This document shows, piece by piece, positions 1 through 13,072 of a stretch of 64,000 nt of DNA. The stretch is from Charina bottae (lineage: Eukaryota > Chordata > Lepidosauria > Squamata > Charinaidae), in the NCBI GenBank assembly GCA_023362775.1, contig JALMGJ010000004.1, positions 35,642,929 through 35,706,928 on the forward strand. The letters run 5' to 3'. Within the stretch, counting starts at the first letter, position 1; every line of letters starts with the position of its first letter. The position numbers were made by a program, and so were the translations under genes. A model generated the notes under the pieces. That model made no database searches and was not told the origin of the DNA. It saw nothing but the letters and a program-made list of their open reading frames with translations.

Positions 1-1250
1 CGGCGGGAGCAAGCGGGGGGGGGGGCTGTGAGTGGAAGCCCCGCGGCGTTAAGAATTCCTAGGAGTCGAGCGCGCGTCCTTTCCCTCCCCACCCCAACAG
101 GACACTTTCGCCCCTGCTTATAAATGACCGGCTCCCCTCCTGTTAGTATGGGGGGGGGGAGATGATCGTGTGAACGGGGAGGAGGAAAAGCTTATTCTTC
201 CCCAGCAGGAACAGCGCAGTGGGAGCAGCCGGGCTCTACAGGGCCGTCGGGGGGGAGGGGGTTGTCTAAAAGTCTCTCCCTTCCCCGAGCAAGAGAATCG
301 ACAACATCCTCACGCCCTTGGTCCCCCTGGGCCGCGCCTCTTTGCCTTTTGCCCCGGGTGAAGGCTTGGAGGGGCCCCCCCTTGCACATGCCCCCTCCCG
401 CCCGGCCAGCCACCCTTGCTGGAGACTCTCCCGGGAGCGGGCGCTTGCTCGCGCGGGAACGTCTGCCCAGGATCCCCACCAGCGGTTGCCTTGGAGGAAA
501 AGGTGCAGTTTTCGGATGTTCTTTTGTCTGATAACTAATTCAAGTTAATGCGATCTTTATATAAAGCTAACAGCGGATAATTGTCTATTTTCTCGCCAAC
601 AATCTCCATCACAATCACTTATCTGGAAACCTGCGGTTGCATTAATCGTTATATATTCATTGAGATAAGCGCCTCTCGAATGATCAGTAAACACTGGAAG
701 GGAGATTAAACCCATTCTAGAGCCTCTTCGGCTCTCTGTATCCTTAACCCCGGAGCAGGGGGCAACAAAGACCGAGGGGGCAGGGAACGGGTGAGGAGGG
801 CATCTAACCACCGGCAGCCGGCAAAGGCGGGAGCCCGCCTGGCTCCATCCCAGGCAGATACTGTCAGTTCGACGCAGCGCCTCTCCAAAGCGGCCTTTCC
901 CCACCGGGCCCAGCCTATCTGGAGGCCACCACCTTGGGGAGGGTGGTCCAAAGGAAGCGGCCGTGTGATCGCAACCTTGGCGCATCTCGAGAGCTTTGCT
1001 TAAACCAGAGTGCCTTTCTCCCCCCACCCTCCCAGAAAGCAACTTCAGGGTCTGGACGCCCGTTTCTCTTTTCAGCGTCCCTCACCCTCAAAGTAAGGAG
1101 GGGCTTGCTTTGCGGGACTGCGCAACTAAGGTCAGTCCTCCAAAATGCGATCCTACAGATCTTCGCGTTGGTCCCCTTGAATAGAACGGGACCCACTTCT
1201 GAAGGAACGCGGAGGGGTGGTCAAGGAAGATGGTCAAGGCACGCCTGAGC
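1..1250. promoter_or_regulatory. CpG-rich segment, possible promoter island
   Basis: The sequence is much richer in G+C and CpG than the AT-rich bulk of the window, with poly-G tracts near 16-26 and 151-160 and CpG clusters at 780-960. This is typical of an unmethylated vertebrate promoter island. No splice signals, Kozak-like start or conserved reading frame could be recognised; the overlapping open frames on both strands are what GC-rich DNA produces by chance. A developmental-gene promoter or 5' flank is an inference only. Confidence 0.4.
541..705. promoter_or_regulatory. AT-rich candidate conserved non-coding block
   Basis: This is a sharply bounded AT-rich island inside the CpG-rich segment. 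It carries several homeodomain-like ATTA/TAAT cores (for example around 572-580 and 640-660) and GATA-like cores (GATAA near 577 and 663). It is not low-complexity and matches no repeat family recognised here. An enhancer or promoter-proximal conserved element is plausible from composition and context, but conservation cannot be tested from one sequence. Confidence 0.25.
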
Positions 1251-1272
1251 CACAGTCTGGCGACCACGTAAC

Positions 1273-1342
1273 CAGTGCTGGCTGGGGAATTCTGGGAGTT
1301 GAAGTCCATACACCTTAAAGTTCCCAAGGTTGAGAAACACTG
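1273..1342 (+). mobile_element. hAT-type MITE, partial copy (palindromic family)
   Basis: This matches the right half of a short palindromic element seen at 4493, 13073, 47094 and 58267. It has the core GGGGAATTCTGGGAGTTGAA followed by a terminal GAGAAACACTG. The left terminal arm is reduced to CAGTG. Non-autonomous DNA transposon; no coding capacity. Confidence 0.75.
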
Positions 1343-1379
1343 GCCTAAACACTGCCTTTAGCAAGCTTAACAGGTTCAT

Positions 1380-2165
1380 CCGGCAGCTATCCCTTGGCCG
1401 TCGGCGGAGCTTGCTCTCGAGTAAATGCCGGAGGGAGATGTTTGGAAGCCAAGATGGAACCTCCAGCCATTCGGCCCGGAAGCCGAGACTCGAGTAGGTA
1501 GCAGAGGACAGAATTTATCCTTGAGTTATAAATAAATACCTGTAGCTCTTTATTCTTATTCTTTTTTGGTAAGGTTGACTGTCGACGACAGTGGGATTAA
1601 GGCACTTGCATTTGGGCCTGAGCATCGCTGGAGTCCTGCCACGCATTTATTTCCTTCTTCCGGGATAAGCAGACCTCGGGTGGCTGGCGGGGGGTGGGTG
1701 GGGGCGGAGATCTTTGCACTGCAAGGGGACCCGAATCCCAGAAAGCCAGAACTGCCTCAGGAAATGATCTCGATTACTTAGGCCACTTCTTTTCGGGAAG
1801 TGTGTGTATATGTGTACCTGGTCGTAAAGAAATGCCGGGAAACTCGTACGCGCGAGCCGGGCGGTGGGCGTGGAAGAGGGCAGGCGGAAAAAATAAAATA
1901 ATCTCGGATCTCCGAAGTCTTGGTCTTCCTCTTGCGAAGTCATAGCAAGAGTGCCAAACCAACCCCCATCTTGGGGGGCCGCGTGAATGCCTGTTGAGCC
2001 ACGCCGGCGCCTGCCTCCGCGAGCGAGCGAGCGAGCCGGCAGGGCTGCTGGGAATCGCGAAGTTTTCCACGGAGGGAAGGGGGGGAGGGTGGTGGACTCC
2101 GCCGGGGATGAGTGACTCCCTTCTCCCGTTCTCAGCGGGAGCTTCCTACCAACTAAGCAGCGCCC
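1380..2165. promoter_or_regulatory. Second CpG-rich block
   Basis: GC and CpG remain high, with poly-G near 1690 and 2078 and a GCGA tandem at about 2021-2034. After about 2165 the composition drops abruptly to AT-rich. It may be the distal half of the same island, interrupted by the MITE at 1273. No exon could be supported. Confidence 0.3.
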
Positions 2166-4492
2166 AAATTTGAAAACGGTCTGGAAATGAGCGGAGGGTG
2201 ATTTTTTTGATTTTTTTAAATCAAGAATAAGTACCAATATTTAACGAAAATAATACAGAGACGCGCCGTTGCTGACCTCTGGGATAGCCAGACATCAGCG
2301 GAAATGGGAAGATTTCAAAGCTCTGCAAATGCTCAGTGTTTTTCTTTGGCCACCAGTTCAATCTATTCCAGTGCTCTGCCACCCAGATTTAATCTTTCAA
2401 AATTTAGTCTCTCAGGAATTAAGTAGAACTGTCCGTCTCCACTCTACCCTTTCTAATGAGTTAATCGAGGCTTAGTTTCTTGGACTCAAAAAAAAAAGGA
2501 AGGCTGCTTGCTTTAGATCAGATGGTGGTGTGGGGTGTCTATCTGAAAAATAGGCACCCTCCTTTAAGGGAACATAGCAAGTCACGGTCTCACGTGACCT
2601 CATCTGCCCCTCAAGGCATCCTTATCTTCTAGGTAAGTTTGGTTGACAAACTGTGAATTTAAAAACAACATTTGTAGTGCTGTGTACCCTCACTTAGATG
2701 GAGGTAAACATTTATTTTACTCAGAATTGGGGCAGAGAGCACAGAACCTTGGATTGGGAGTAATCCCCATTTAAAAACCTAGGACAGAATGCGTTTCCTT
2801 CCTTTCTTTTCCCAGGCCAAGCTCCCCTTTGCCCAGCTCAGTTCCCAGGAGTGCCTGGCTTGGCCTTGAGGTACGATCGAATCACCCCACGTCACCTCTC
2901 GCCTGAGTCTTGTCATCTCTGCCATCTCCAAGCGATCTGGGAACAACGCGGGGTCCCTTGGACAGCCCAAGCTGGTCAATCAGGCAGAACAGTCTATGCA
3001 AATAGGACGGAAAGGCGAAGCGGGGGAGAACACTGGTGCCCATTGTCTTGTGCCGTGCAAAGCCAGGGCAGCTGCAGCGGTGTTGCGGCTGCAGACTGCC
3101 GGTTGCTACCCTAAGGTCAGCAATGCAAGCAGTCCGGCAGCTAATGGCGAGGAGTGAGGTGAGCCAGGGTGGCCGCAGCCACCTGGGTCGGAATGAGCAA
3201 CAGCAACAAGGAGGCCAATTATTGGGCACACCATGAGCTGAAGTTGCTCTGAGAAGCGTCTTTAAACCTCCCGCAAGTCATCCTCGAAATTTACTCCTGA
3301 AGCCTTCTCTTCCTCTTCCCCCTCTCAAAAGCACCCACAATCTTCTCCTCTCAGATCTAGATCTCAGATCTAGATTGACTTTCCCACTTAGCTGGTGTTT
3401 CCTGAACTTTGCCCTGGCTGGTTAGTCCTCAAATGGCATCTCTACTTTGCAGAGCCATATACTGGAAAATGTATCCTTAAAAATCCAGGGAAGGCTGGGA
3501 AGTAGCTTTATATCACTAAACTTGGGAATCTCAACTTTGAAGATAAGCAATCTTACCAGTAAGTAAAACGAAATCAGTGAAGTGTTCAGTAACTCCTTAC
3601 CAATTACTAATCCATCCCTTGTGAAAGCAACCAGGAATTTTGTGGTACCAGTACCATAGCAAATTCTTATAATGTAAGCTTTTTGTGGATTACAGGTCAT
3701 CAGATGACTGGAGCATCATCCTGTGAGAGAGGAGTAAGATATATTATTGGAATAAAGCTCTGGTGGTGGGTTGTAGTCCATTCTATTATAAATGTCCTTA
3801 AGGTGCCACAAGGCTAATCTTAGAAGACACTGTTTACTATTTACGCCAGGAGTCAAGACTGACTCAAAGGCACAACACGTCCCCAAAACAAAACACCCCA
3901 CCTTTCATAGGGTAGAGTTTTCTGCATCAGAATAATCAAGATATCCTTCCTTACAGACAGAAAGAGAAACAGAGGGGAGAAGTGTTGGGAAACAGAAGAT
4001 AAAAGGCTCAGCATTACAAAAGTTATTGCTAAACAATATGTTAAGTTATTGCTAAACAATATGTTACATGTTAAATTGGAGTTCTGGAGTATCAGGAATG
4101 TCTTTGCTTGATTGTTTATAAATCCTTAAACTGCATTCCTATAAACACTTTGGAATAAATTCATTCCATGCCTAGGATTGAACTGGTAGCTGAGATACAA
4201 AAACAACTTGTGTTTGCTTACCTTTCTTTCCCTTTTTCTTTTAGGCAGCTCTTGTGATTCTCCTTCCTGTTTTGGTTCTCAAAAGCAGGCCTTTGGGGAG
4301 AGAAATGGCTCTTCTTTTCCAGGACAAGTCTCTTTAGCAGAAGTCATGATTACAAAGGACTTCACACAGGCATCTGACTGGAGATTTTGGAAAGATGAAC
4401 TAGTATTGCACTAGACGGACTGATTCATTAAGGCAGTTGCTGGGTTCAGAACCTGGTACTGTATGTCTCTTGTCACAACATTCACTAGATCA
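2166..4492. other. No gene recognised; unique-looking DNA
   Basis: Moderately AT-rich sequence without recognisable coding structure. The section at 2840-3240 is richer in G+C and contains an octamer-like ATGCAAAT at 2997-3004. A 23-bp direct duplication sits at about 4020-4066. Nothing else stands out. Confidence 0.5.
4020..4066. repeat. Two-copy 23-bp tandem duplication
   Basis: The unit beginning AGTTATTGCTAAACAATATG is present twice head to tail with no differences. It looks like a recent slippage or local duplication. Confidence 0.8.
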
Positions 4493-4560
4493 TGCTGGCT
4501 GGGGAATTCTGGGAGTTGAAGTCCACACATCTTAAAGTTGTCATGGCTGAGAAACACTGC
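4493..4560 (+). mobile_element. hAT-type MITE, partial copy
   Basis: Same family as 1273-1342: the GGGGAATTCTGGGAGTTGAA core, then a CTTAAAG block and the terminal GAGAAACACTG. The left terminal arm is missing. Confidence 0.75.
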
Positions 4561-5844
4561 AGTAAATTGAGCAGCATGAAATACTGTTTCCTTCCTCTCA
4601 ATAACTATTCTCTGTAAGCATTTGATCTGTATATTTTCTTGAAGTTCAAGGAAATATTTTTCCTGCTGTTCTTCTCAAATTAATCACATTAAAAAAAATA
4701 AGGAAAATACCCTTGCCTTAAATTCAGGTTACAAGCTGAGACTAGTATCACGTAGTATTTAAACATCTTATTGAAATTATTCAAGCTGGTAAAATTCAAT
4801 TTCATGACTTTTTTCCCAGCACAAGGCAGCTGTGCATTTAAGGGGGGAAAAATTAAAATCTGTAAAAAACAAACCATAGCAACAAAATTAAATACAAAAA
4901 AGTCTGCATGTAATATTCAAGCTTTCAAGTTTCCAGTTCTGGAATGTACAGTAAACTGCCTCAGGCCATGCATTGGGATCTGTGTGCCACATCACTTAAC
5001 CCCTGGTCTCTGTGAGTTGGTTGTTTACTCAGTAATAGGGAAACATGCTTTTTTTCAAGGAAGAGCAGGCTATAGAACCTTGACTCAACCAACACCTTCC
5101 CCTCCTTAGTACCACTCCATGTGGCAATTAGTGGTTTTTCTACAGGTCCTATTAATGTAAATGGGCCTCCCCCCCTTAATCTTAATTGCTGTACAAATTG
5201 GATTTTCAGGTTAATGGAAGGAGGGGATGAAAGGGTTAATCTGTCCAGAACTGACGCCAGATCTCTCCATCCCTGGAGTGTAGGGCCCCAAAGATACCTC
5301 CCTCCCTCCAGGAATGCAGCTCCCCATCATCACTTCACATTTCAATAGAGGTGGAAGAGGTATAGATTCGGCCACATCAAAAGATCTTTGAGAAAGTGGT
5401 CCTTTAAAGCTTTTTATTCTGGTTATAGTGTAATACTTCATATGTAGAGCTACACAACCAATAGCTTTGATTTGGTGTTGCCCCTAGAGATCTTCAAATG
5501 GTGAACTGTATTCTTCAATCCATTAAATACATGACAGCGTTGATGATTTAATTTCAGTCAGATCCATTTTAGTTTTTATCATGGCTCCAGGCACTATTTT
5601 GCCTTGATATGCCTACATTTTGGAGCATAGACTCATTCAAAGGCCAGGAGTGAAATTAGCCCCTAGAATAAACAATAATACTACTTCAGTATTTCTTCCA
5701 AGACAGTCCAGTGTAAAAACTGTGTTCACATATTGTGCAGAATTATACTTCACTATCTTTTCCTTCTTGAGAATGCACTTTAGCCAACATTTGAAGCATT
5801 CCTAGAGCCAAACATTCATTTATTCATAGGATTGATATGGCTGC
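4561..5844. other. No gene recognised
   Basis: AT-rich sequence. Short open frames such as that at 4771-5109 have no recognisable domain, and no splice structure supports them. Confidence 0.5.
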
Positions 5845-6065
5845 CCAACATACAAAAATGTCATTCCAGAAGGTGTACAACAATTACAATTCAAAAACAA
5901 CAGCAAACACAGCAGCCAAACCCACAGTCAGGGCACACCAACATATACTACACCTTGTGGGATGAGCCTCTTCACCATCTCAGCCCCAATGCCCAAGGGA
6001 ACAGCCTGATCTTCAAGGCCTTCCTGAAGGCTGACAGGGTCAGGGCCAGTCAAATCTCAGGGAGG
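5845..6065 (-). mobile_element. L2/CR1-like LINE 3' remnant, antisense
   Basis: The stretch resembles the reverse complement of the 3' end seen on the plus strand at 50300-50650: an AAC-rich tail at the left, then the segment around 5975-6060 that corresponds to the terminal coding and 3' untranslated region. Divergent and truncated. Confidence 0.45.
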
Positions 6066-9000
6066 AGATCATCCATACCTAGAGCAGCTACATTTTCTAG
6101 TTGGTGTGAACCGGAATTTGAAACCAAACTTAATTGGTTTCAAATTATAGTAAGCCTCAAGCCATGATTAAAGGACTATGAAAGAAGAGGAGTAAGATGT
6201 AGCATACATATTCTTATAAACCAACCAGAGTAGCCTACTCCAGAAAAGACCATACCCATCAATAGAAAATTTGCCATATTCTGGGACATCTGAAAGGGAA
6301 CAAAAAGTCATTGCTGCAGAACACTGACTTCTGTGCCTCATACTTCAAAGGGAGTACAACCCCATTCAAAATATGGGAAATAGCCTTTTTAGATTGGTTT
6401 CCCTAGAGAAACAATAACATTATTTTTAAAGCAAAGTAATCATTATGGATATAATTCTGCCAAATGCTATAGTGAAAAGTGCTTCTGCAAAATATGAAGG
6501 GGCACAATGGCCCTGCTTTTCCTATCTGGATGGTTCCTCCCCATTGTATATATTTAAATTCCTTATTTTAAAATGTAATTTATATCTTAGAGAGTCTGCA
6601 AATATGAGATCCTTCAACCCAGTATTGCCTGACCTTAAAGGAGTTCAAACATCTTTATCTCTAACATTTTCTGCTTTCTTGAAACCTCCCCCCCCCGCCA
6701 TTCCTGTGTGTTCTTCCTCTTTAAGCCAATACATTTCTTTCTCCATATAAGACTTACTTTCCCTCTAAGCAACATTTAAGACTGAAACTCGAAAAATGCT
6801 TGTGACAAAAATCAGGCCATATTAACTCTGGAAGTACTAGGCAAAAGTTCAACCACCCTGCCTGGCACAGGTGGCACATGCATTGGTCTGAATTTCATCA
6901 TCTACTCATCTTACCTTAGCTGTACTGTATATGTTACTATATAAAGCTGTTTGATGATAGTGTCTCCAACCCATCTCATCTGTGCATGTTGCTGCTTTTT
7001 CTGTGACGGCAATGCAGCTCCATTCCCCACACAATCCAATTTTGACCTTAAGATAATCTGACTCACGTCATGACCTCATTATTATTCCCTTCTCTGGATT
7101 CCAGTGGAACCTTGACCCAAACTCTGGAACTCCGCATTTTGCACATCTGAGAAATGCAAAACTATTAGACCACCCACCCATGGTATTCTACTCAGCAACT
7201 TGCTTCTTCTCCCAAAAACAAGTAAAAAGGGTGAAAGAACAGATCTTCTCCTTGTTTCTTACTTTTCCATGGTTTAACTCATTGTATAAAGAATGCCTGT
7301 AATAAAAATACTTGGCAAAAGGCTATGCTGAGCTGACTGCAATGATGCTTTTAAAGAATTAGCTCTACTTTTCCTTGGCCCTGCCTTCTCTGGATTTTTA
7401 AAAGCTGATTGTGTGTGTCTCTGTGTGTTTACTACTTGAACAGAAAAATACATTATTTCTATAGAAATTCTTTGAATCTTTTAAATCACTCAGACTAACT
7501 GTAAAGGCTTGGGCTCTTCAGAAGGAGGTTAAAAAAGGATGGGCTATCAGTAGCTTTAATTATCTTAAAAGAGTTTTTAGGTTGCTACAGTCCTATATCA
7601 TGTTATAAATCTTTATAAGCCTTATTCTAATTAGCCTTAAGAATATGTAATTGACTGTGGGTTGCAATTATAGGTTATCCCCTCCCCTCAAATCCTTATT
7701 TTAAACACGGAGTAAGGTGGGAGGCTGGCATCTATCATGTATCATTTTCAGGTTTAACTGATTTGAACTGTGGGTGTGCAAATATAAGCAGAAATCAGTT
7801 GTCTCCATTGCCAAAAAATAAATGGGAAAAATAGTCAGACAAAAGTATCTATTTATTGCTTTTGGCCCATGCTTCCTTGAAGGAATAAATACCAAATGTA
7901 AAAAATATTCAAGAGTTTTATCCCTTTGTGCACCACAGAAGCTAAGAATAAAAATTAATCAAAAGCTGAGAACAGAATAAGGGCACTCCCACGAAAGTAC
8001 TCATTCATTTTCTTTAAAACTGAGATGAAAGGTGGTATTGAGGGGAACAACGACAGGCAATTGTCCGACAGGCAATTGTCCGACTATTTTCTTTCCATTT
8101 ATCTGGCATATTAAGCTTCCTGTCTTTGTCATTCATTTATGTTGTTACAAGAGTGCTCAAGAAAATGGGGATAAGCAACCAGACACCTTGTCAATGCTTT
8201 GGAATACTCCTTCCAGAAAACCGGACCATTGTCCATGTTGTCCAAGGCTTATGGTAGACAGGCATCAGACTGCCAGTCCCCGTGTTTAAGCAAGATACCT
8301 GCCTACCTTATAGTGTACAAACAATGCTCTTCAGTATTGATCAGCCAGATCTAATGCATCATGAATGAATATAGAGGGCTATGTGATATGAGAGGGAATG
8401 CTCAAATGATTGTTTGATTGAACTAACTACTGTTTACTGTTCACTGATGATTACACCCACCAACCATTACTCAGCCTTGAACTATTGTTGTTTATACAAG
8501 TATAGGCTCCAGGTGGTACAGAGGTATGAGATTAAAAAATATTTTTTTAAAAAAAAATGGAAGATGGGTTAACATTATACCTTTCATTCTCATGGCTTGG
8601 GATCCTGAACCAGACAGTTGTGTCCAAAATATTACAAAATAAAACCCTTTTGATACTTACAATAAACAGCATGTGATGGGGGCACTTCCAGATATTATGT
8701 CAAAGGGAAACTAAATAAATATGGATAGGTAGGTTGTATATGCAGGCCATGTAACACATTATATTTTTAGGACACTGAAATTAAATTGGTAATTCATCCA
8801 GAAGCTGAAATTTGGGTATCTATATGTGTAGAAAGAAAAAGAAACTTAACTGGTACAGAATAAAATTTCACATACTTGAACAGAAATGTATCTGACTAAT
8901 GAATTCATAGAAAGAGAGGATATTCCATTACCCAACAAGTGTTATACAATTGATCAAATTGCATATACCAGTCAAATCAAACCCTTTAAATAAATTCACT

Positions 9001-9614
9001 CCCTTCTACTTTTTCTTTCTAACATAAATGTTTACTCTAAAATACAAAATCTATACTCTGTCCTCTGATTTCCTTCCTATATTTTAAAAAATATACAACA
9101 AATATTTTCAATTAACATCTAGCCTTCTACTACCAAATAAGTCTAAAGTCTAAAGGATGGAATGGTGAATTACTTTGGGATTGGAGTCATATTGACAAAT
9201 TCTCAAAAATATGTCAAATTTTTGTATAATGTCTTATGTTACAGGGAAGCTTTAAGTAACTGCATACATAGTTTTGGGTAGAATTATTACTGATTCGTCT
9301 GTGCCATTGTTCTCTCAAAATGTTGTTAAAAATTTCCATGTTTTACCTGCACTCTTTTCTGTGTAAACTATTCCACTTGTTACTAATGGAGGTCACCAGA
9401 AGAATATAATTCTTTGTAACATGCAGGATGTCTGTGCACTTAATTCTGCCACCAAAATCCTTCCAAAATGTCATTGTGAACATGCCAAGTTTGCACTAAA
9501 TTAGTGAGCCGTGCTCCAAATTTCAAAAATTTATGTGAATAATCCCCAAATACTGTCAAATTTTAGTTTCCCAGTAAGAATCAATGTCGATCACTCATGT
9601 ACTTATCACGTTTT
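6066..9614. other. No gene recognised; one short tandem duplication
   Basis: Long AT-rich stretch without a supported gene. A 15-bp unit CGACAGGCAATTGTC is repeated twice at 8051-8080. Other content appears unique. Confidence 0.5.
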
Positions 9615-9707
9615 TGTTATTGCATTGTTTTATTGCTCTCTGGGTTTTTTTATCTGTGAATTGCCCAGAGTTGCTGGGAGTCAGGTGGTATACAAATTTA
9701 ATAAACC
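9615..9707 (+). mobile_element. L2/CR1-like LINE 3' terminus
   Basis: It contains the ATTGCCCAGAGT...GGTGG...TACAAATTTAATAAA type terminus, which closely resembles the end of the copy at 33120-33231. This is a common 3' end of squamate L2/CR1-like LINEs. Only the tail is present. Confidence 0.55.
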
Positions 9708-9709
9708 AT

Positions 9710-9945
9710 GTAGGGATGCTATTGATTTTCCTTCTCCTTTTGACTCCTGGCAACTGGCAGGACTAGTCCCTAAGTTTCCTTGGGAAGGTTTTTCAGAAGT
9801 GGTTTGCCATTGCCTCCTTCCTAGGGCTGAGAGAGATTGACTGGCCCAGGGTCACCCAGCTGGCTTTGTGCCTCAGGCGGGACTAGAACTCCTGGTCTCC
9901 TGGTTTCTATCCTGAAGACTTAACCACTACACCAGACTGGCTCTC
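9710..9945 (-). mobile_element. tRNA-derived SINE, antisense
   Basis: The reverse complement begins with a tRNA-like head (GTAGTGGTTAAGTCTTCAGG as the A-box region and GTTCTAGTCCC as the B-box region). It continues with the conserved block around 9820-9860 (GGGTGACC on the element strand). The same family lies at 22919-23166 and 24800-25023. It would be transcribed by RNA polymerase III if active; it is degenerate here. Confidence 0.75.
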
Positions 9946-10379
9946 CCCTGATACTTTTACTAATTGTATAATGGATCTATGCACCCCACCCCCACCCCCT
10001 GCCATTTAGTTATCATTTTCTGTTTCTGGCAGATATGATCAGGCTGTAGGAACACTGGAGCTAACCTGGATTCCATATGGCAAGTGACTGAATATTACTT
10101 CCCAAGACTGATAAAACCTGAAATGTTGCCACTACTACCCAACAATTCACCTTATGTCTTTGTGCAGATACTGTATTTCAGCCTTGGTATTCCACGTGTG
10201 AAACAGGAATGTCAAGATTAATGTGCTGCATAATCTATTGTGCACACTAAGAAAAAAAAACAGCAGCAAAGAATTATTAAAATGCTTCCCATTCAACAAA
10301 TAGCTGTGGCTGCAATATCATGAGCCATCACATGGGGAAAAAATCTCACAAAATTCAGTGGGAGTTGTTTCTGACTAAA

Positions 10380-10712
10380 GTAAAGGTAAAGGTTCCCCCC
10401 ACACATTTGTGCAGTCATGTCCGACTCTAGGGGCTGGTGCTCATCTCCGTTTGTTAGCCAAAGAGCCAGCACTGTCCGAAGACGCTTCCATGGTCATGTG
10501 GCCGCATGACGCACGTGGAACGCTGTTACCTACCCACCGAAGTGGTACCTATTAATCTACTTGCATTTGCATGCTTTCGAATTGCTAGGTTGGCAAGAGC
10601 TGGAGCTAGTGCGGGAGCTCACTCCGCATGCAGGGCTAGGGATTTGAACCTCCGAACTTGCGACCTTCTGATCGACAAGCCTGGCGTCTTACCCGCTGAG
10701 CCACCACGCCCC
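10380..10712 (-). mobile_element. Sauria-type SINE with perfect 15-bp TSD
   Basis: A 333-bp antisense copy. Its right end, read on the minus strand, is a tRNA-like head with GTGGCTCAGCGGGTAAGACG and a GGTTCAAATCC-like B box. Its left end is the Bov-B-like tail (AGAGTCGGACATGACTGCAC on the element strand). Direct repeats TTGTTTCTGACTAAA at 10365-10379 and 10713-10727 are identical, which defines the insertion exactly. Sauria SINEs are known to be mobilised by Bov-B LINEs. Confidence 0.92.
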
Positions 10713-10727
10713 TTGTTTCTGACTAAA

Positions 10728-11451
10728 CCTGAACATAAATAAAAAATAGTCAATATCACTTTATAGCACTCAGATACCCTTTGCTAGAATATCCCAAAAG
10801 AACTAGCTTTGTAGATACTCCACCTCTGATTCAACTACAATTCCTCTGCAATGTTTTGCACGCATCTGGGGAAAGAACCTTAGCTTGAATCTTGGAAAAT
10901 GGAAGCTAATTTTCATTCCCTAAGTTACAATCTTTGCCATCTCCAGCAAGAGTACGTTTTTCAGTCCCAGCTATCTCTGCTCATGCACTGCCTATTTTTG
11001 TCATCTTTATTATCGTTTGATGCTATATATTGCCATCTGGTGCAAACTCACAGGGAAAGAGGGAGAGGAAATAATAGGTTCAGGGAATGGAACCTGCAAT
11101 GCTTCCTGTTGTCTCCTTCTCTTGGTTCCATCAGAGGTTATAAATACACAGAACAGATAAATGGTTTCCAGTTGTCTTGGCGGAAAATCCCAATAGTGGT
11201 AACTCCTGTAATTAAACATTATTGTGAAAGTGAAAGAGTATTTCTAGCTATACCTCTAGATTTTTTCTTCTCTTTCCTTTGCTATAAGGTTCCTTCCTTC
11301 TCTATTTTTAAAGTTTTTTTTTTAAAGAACTGGGAAATAACTTTTAATGTCTGTAGTTAGAACTGAGCACACCCTAGCAACTGCACATGCAGAAGAACAA
11401 ACCTGCTTGGCCTCAATTGGAGGGAACAGATTTTATTTTGTTTCATTTTTC
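10728..11451. other. No gene recognised
   Basis: AT-rich. The 153-codon open frame at 10899-11360 has no recognisable domain and lacks coding-like structure; it is treated as chance. Confidence 0.45.
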
Positions 11452-11600
11452 ATTTATTTATTTATTTATTTATTTTCTATCCCACCTTTATTATTTTTAT
11501 AAATAACTCAAGGCGGCGAACATACCAAATACTTCCTCCTCCTCCTAATTTCCCCACAACAACAACCCTGTGAGGTGAGTTGGGCTGAGAGAGAGTAACC
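11452..11600 (-). mobile_element. SINE fragment with L2-like tail, antisense
   Basis: It starts with a TTTA repeat and continues with the reverse complement of a GCCTTGAG...AATAATAAAGG...GGGAT tail, then CAACAACAACCCTGTGAGGT. It is a truncated copy of the element at 22919-23166; the tRNA-like head is missing. Confidence 0.7.
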
Positions 11601-13072
11601 CGTGCTTATCCCTTTTACCACATTGTCATTCCATTCAATGTATTGATCCAGCCATGGTAAAAAGTTCTCCCACTCCTATAACTGGTTCTTCCTCATGGAA
11701 GTTACTATTCTCACTGCTTACTGGGAAAATTGAGGCTGAGATAGTGGTGGTGGGGAAAATCATGCAGTGCCAAGCAGGGATTTGAAATAAACGTTCTGAC
11801 CTGGAAGTTAGCACAGTAGCTGGTAAGCAAGACTAGAATATAATTTTCTTAAAGACTTTGGAAGATTTACTGCTCTGCCTCTTGTACAGTAAATGCAGCA
11901 CAACACATTGCAATGGGTGTAGTAAGCTGGAAGCCAAAGCTAGCCAACGTATTCCAAAGGTACTTTCCTAACAGAAGTATTTATAATCAAAGTGTCGTTC
12001 TTTCATGAGAATACAAACACTGTAACATTGCCACAAAGGACTCAAGAAGGGGGAAAATACTATGCATTGTATTACTTGATTCATTTTCTTTCCATTTTTA
12101 GCTTAATTCTGTCTAATTACTGTATTGTGATCAAAGTCAGCAATCTTAAATTAACTATCAACTAAACTTTTGAAGTACCCCTACAAATGCAAGATAATGA
12201 TGAAATTTAAATTACTACAAGTTATTGTGTAATGTCTACACAGTGGAAAAGCAAACCTTTAGGTTTTCTATTCACATCTCATTAAGGCTTTGTTTCTCTG
12301 CTTGAAACATGAAGAGGAACACCATTCCAAAGGATCAGAACAATGCAGAAAATATAAAGCACTTTTGGCTGAAATCAGACATACGTGGAATACCCCAAAG
12401 CCTTGGGTGTGGACCCTAGATTCCCTAAAAAATGCTCTGAAGTGTTAAAAACTTGAGCAATCCTAAACACTCTACGTCATGTGTGAATAGAATAACATTC
12501 ATTTTTGTCCTGGCCCAACTGACTTTTGTCCTAGCTTCGCCTAATTTGGGGAGCATGATCCTAGCACAACACTCAAAGACTGAGTGCAGCTTTCGGACTA
12601 GAAAAGTTGCACATTCCTGGCCTAAGTGGATAATCCAAATGGTTCTAGCATCCAAATTATTGCTGCAGAAGGAGTTAACTAAACAGGGATAAGGGAAGGA
12701 ATATTTCTTTTCCTTTGGAAGAAGAGAAAGTTATGAAGGTGGGAATAAAATATGAAATGCAAAAAGAGCATAGCGTATGACTTTATCAAAAGCTTCCCAC
12801 ATTTGGTCAATAAATACTTTGGACAAGAAAACTGAGATTCACACTGCTACTGCTGCTGCTGGTAGATCGTGTGTTTAAACCTGGGCATACCCCTTTTGTG
12901 TAAAAATTACAGGGTAACAGCAATACGAGAACAAGCAAATGAATATCAAATATGGAATCTTCATCACTTATCTTTGTCCTTCTTTCATAATACAGGAAGT
13001 TAATTGCAGCAGAAAGAAAAATTATATGGAAAGTGGAAACAGACTGTGGGAAAAGGTGTTATTCCTCTACAG
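11601..13072. other. No gene recognised
   Basis: Unique-looking AT-rich sequence with no supported gene, and only a short CTG-like run near 12846-12861. Confidence 0.5.

Noticed and set aside
2997..3004. Octamer ATGCAAAT as a POU-factor site
   Set aside because: A single 8-bp match is expected by chance in a window of this size.
8051..8080. Short direct repeats as a CRISPR-like array
   Set aside because: Only two adjacent units with no spacers, in vertebrate DNA.
10899..11360. 153-codon forward frame as a gene
   Set aside because: No domain, no splice or promoter context, and compositionally like its AT-rich surroundings.
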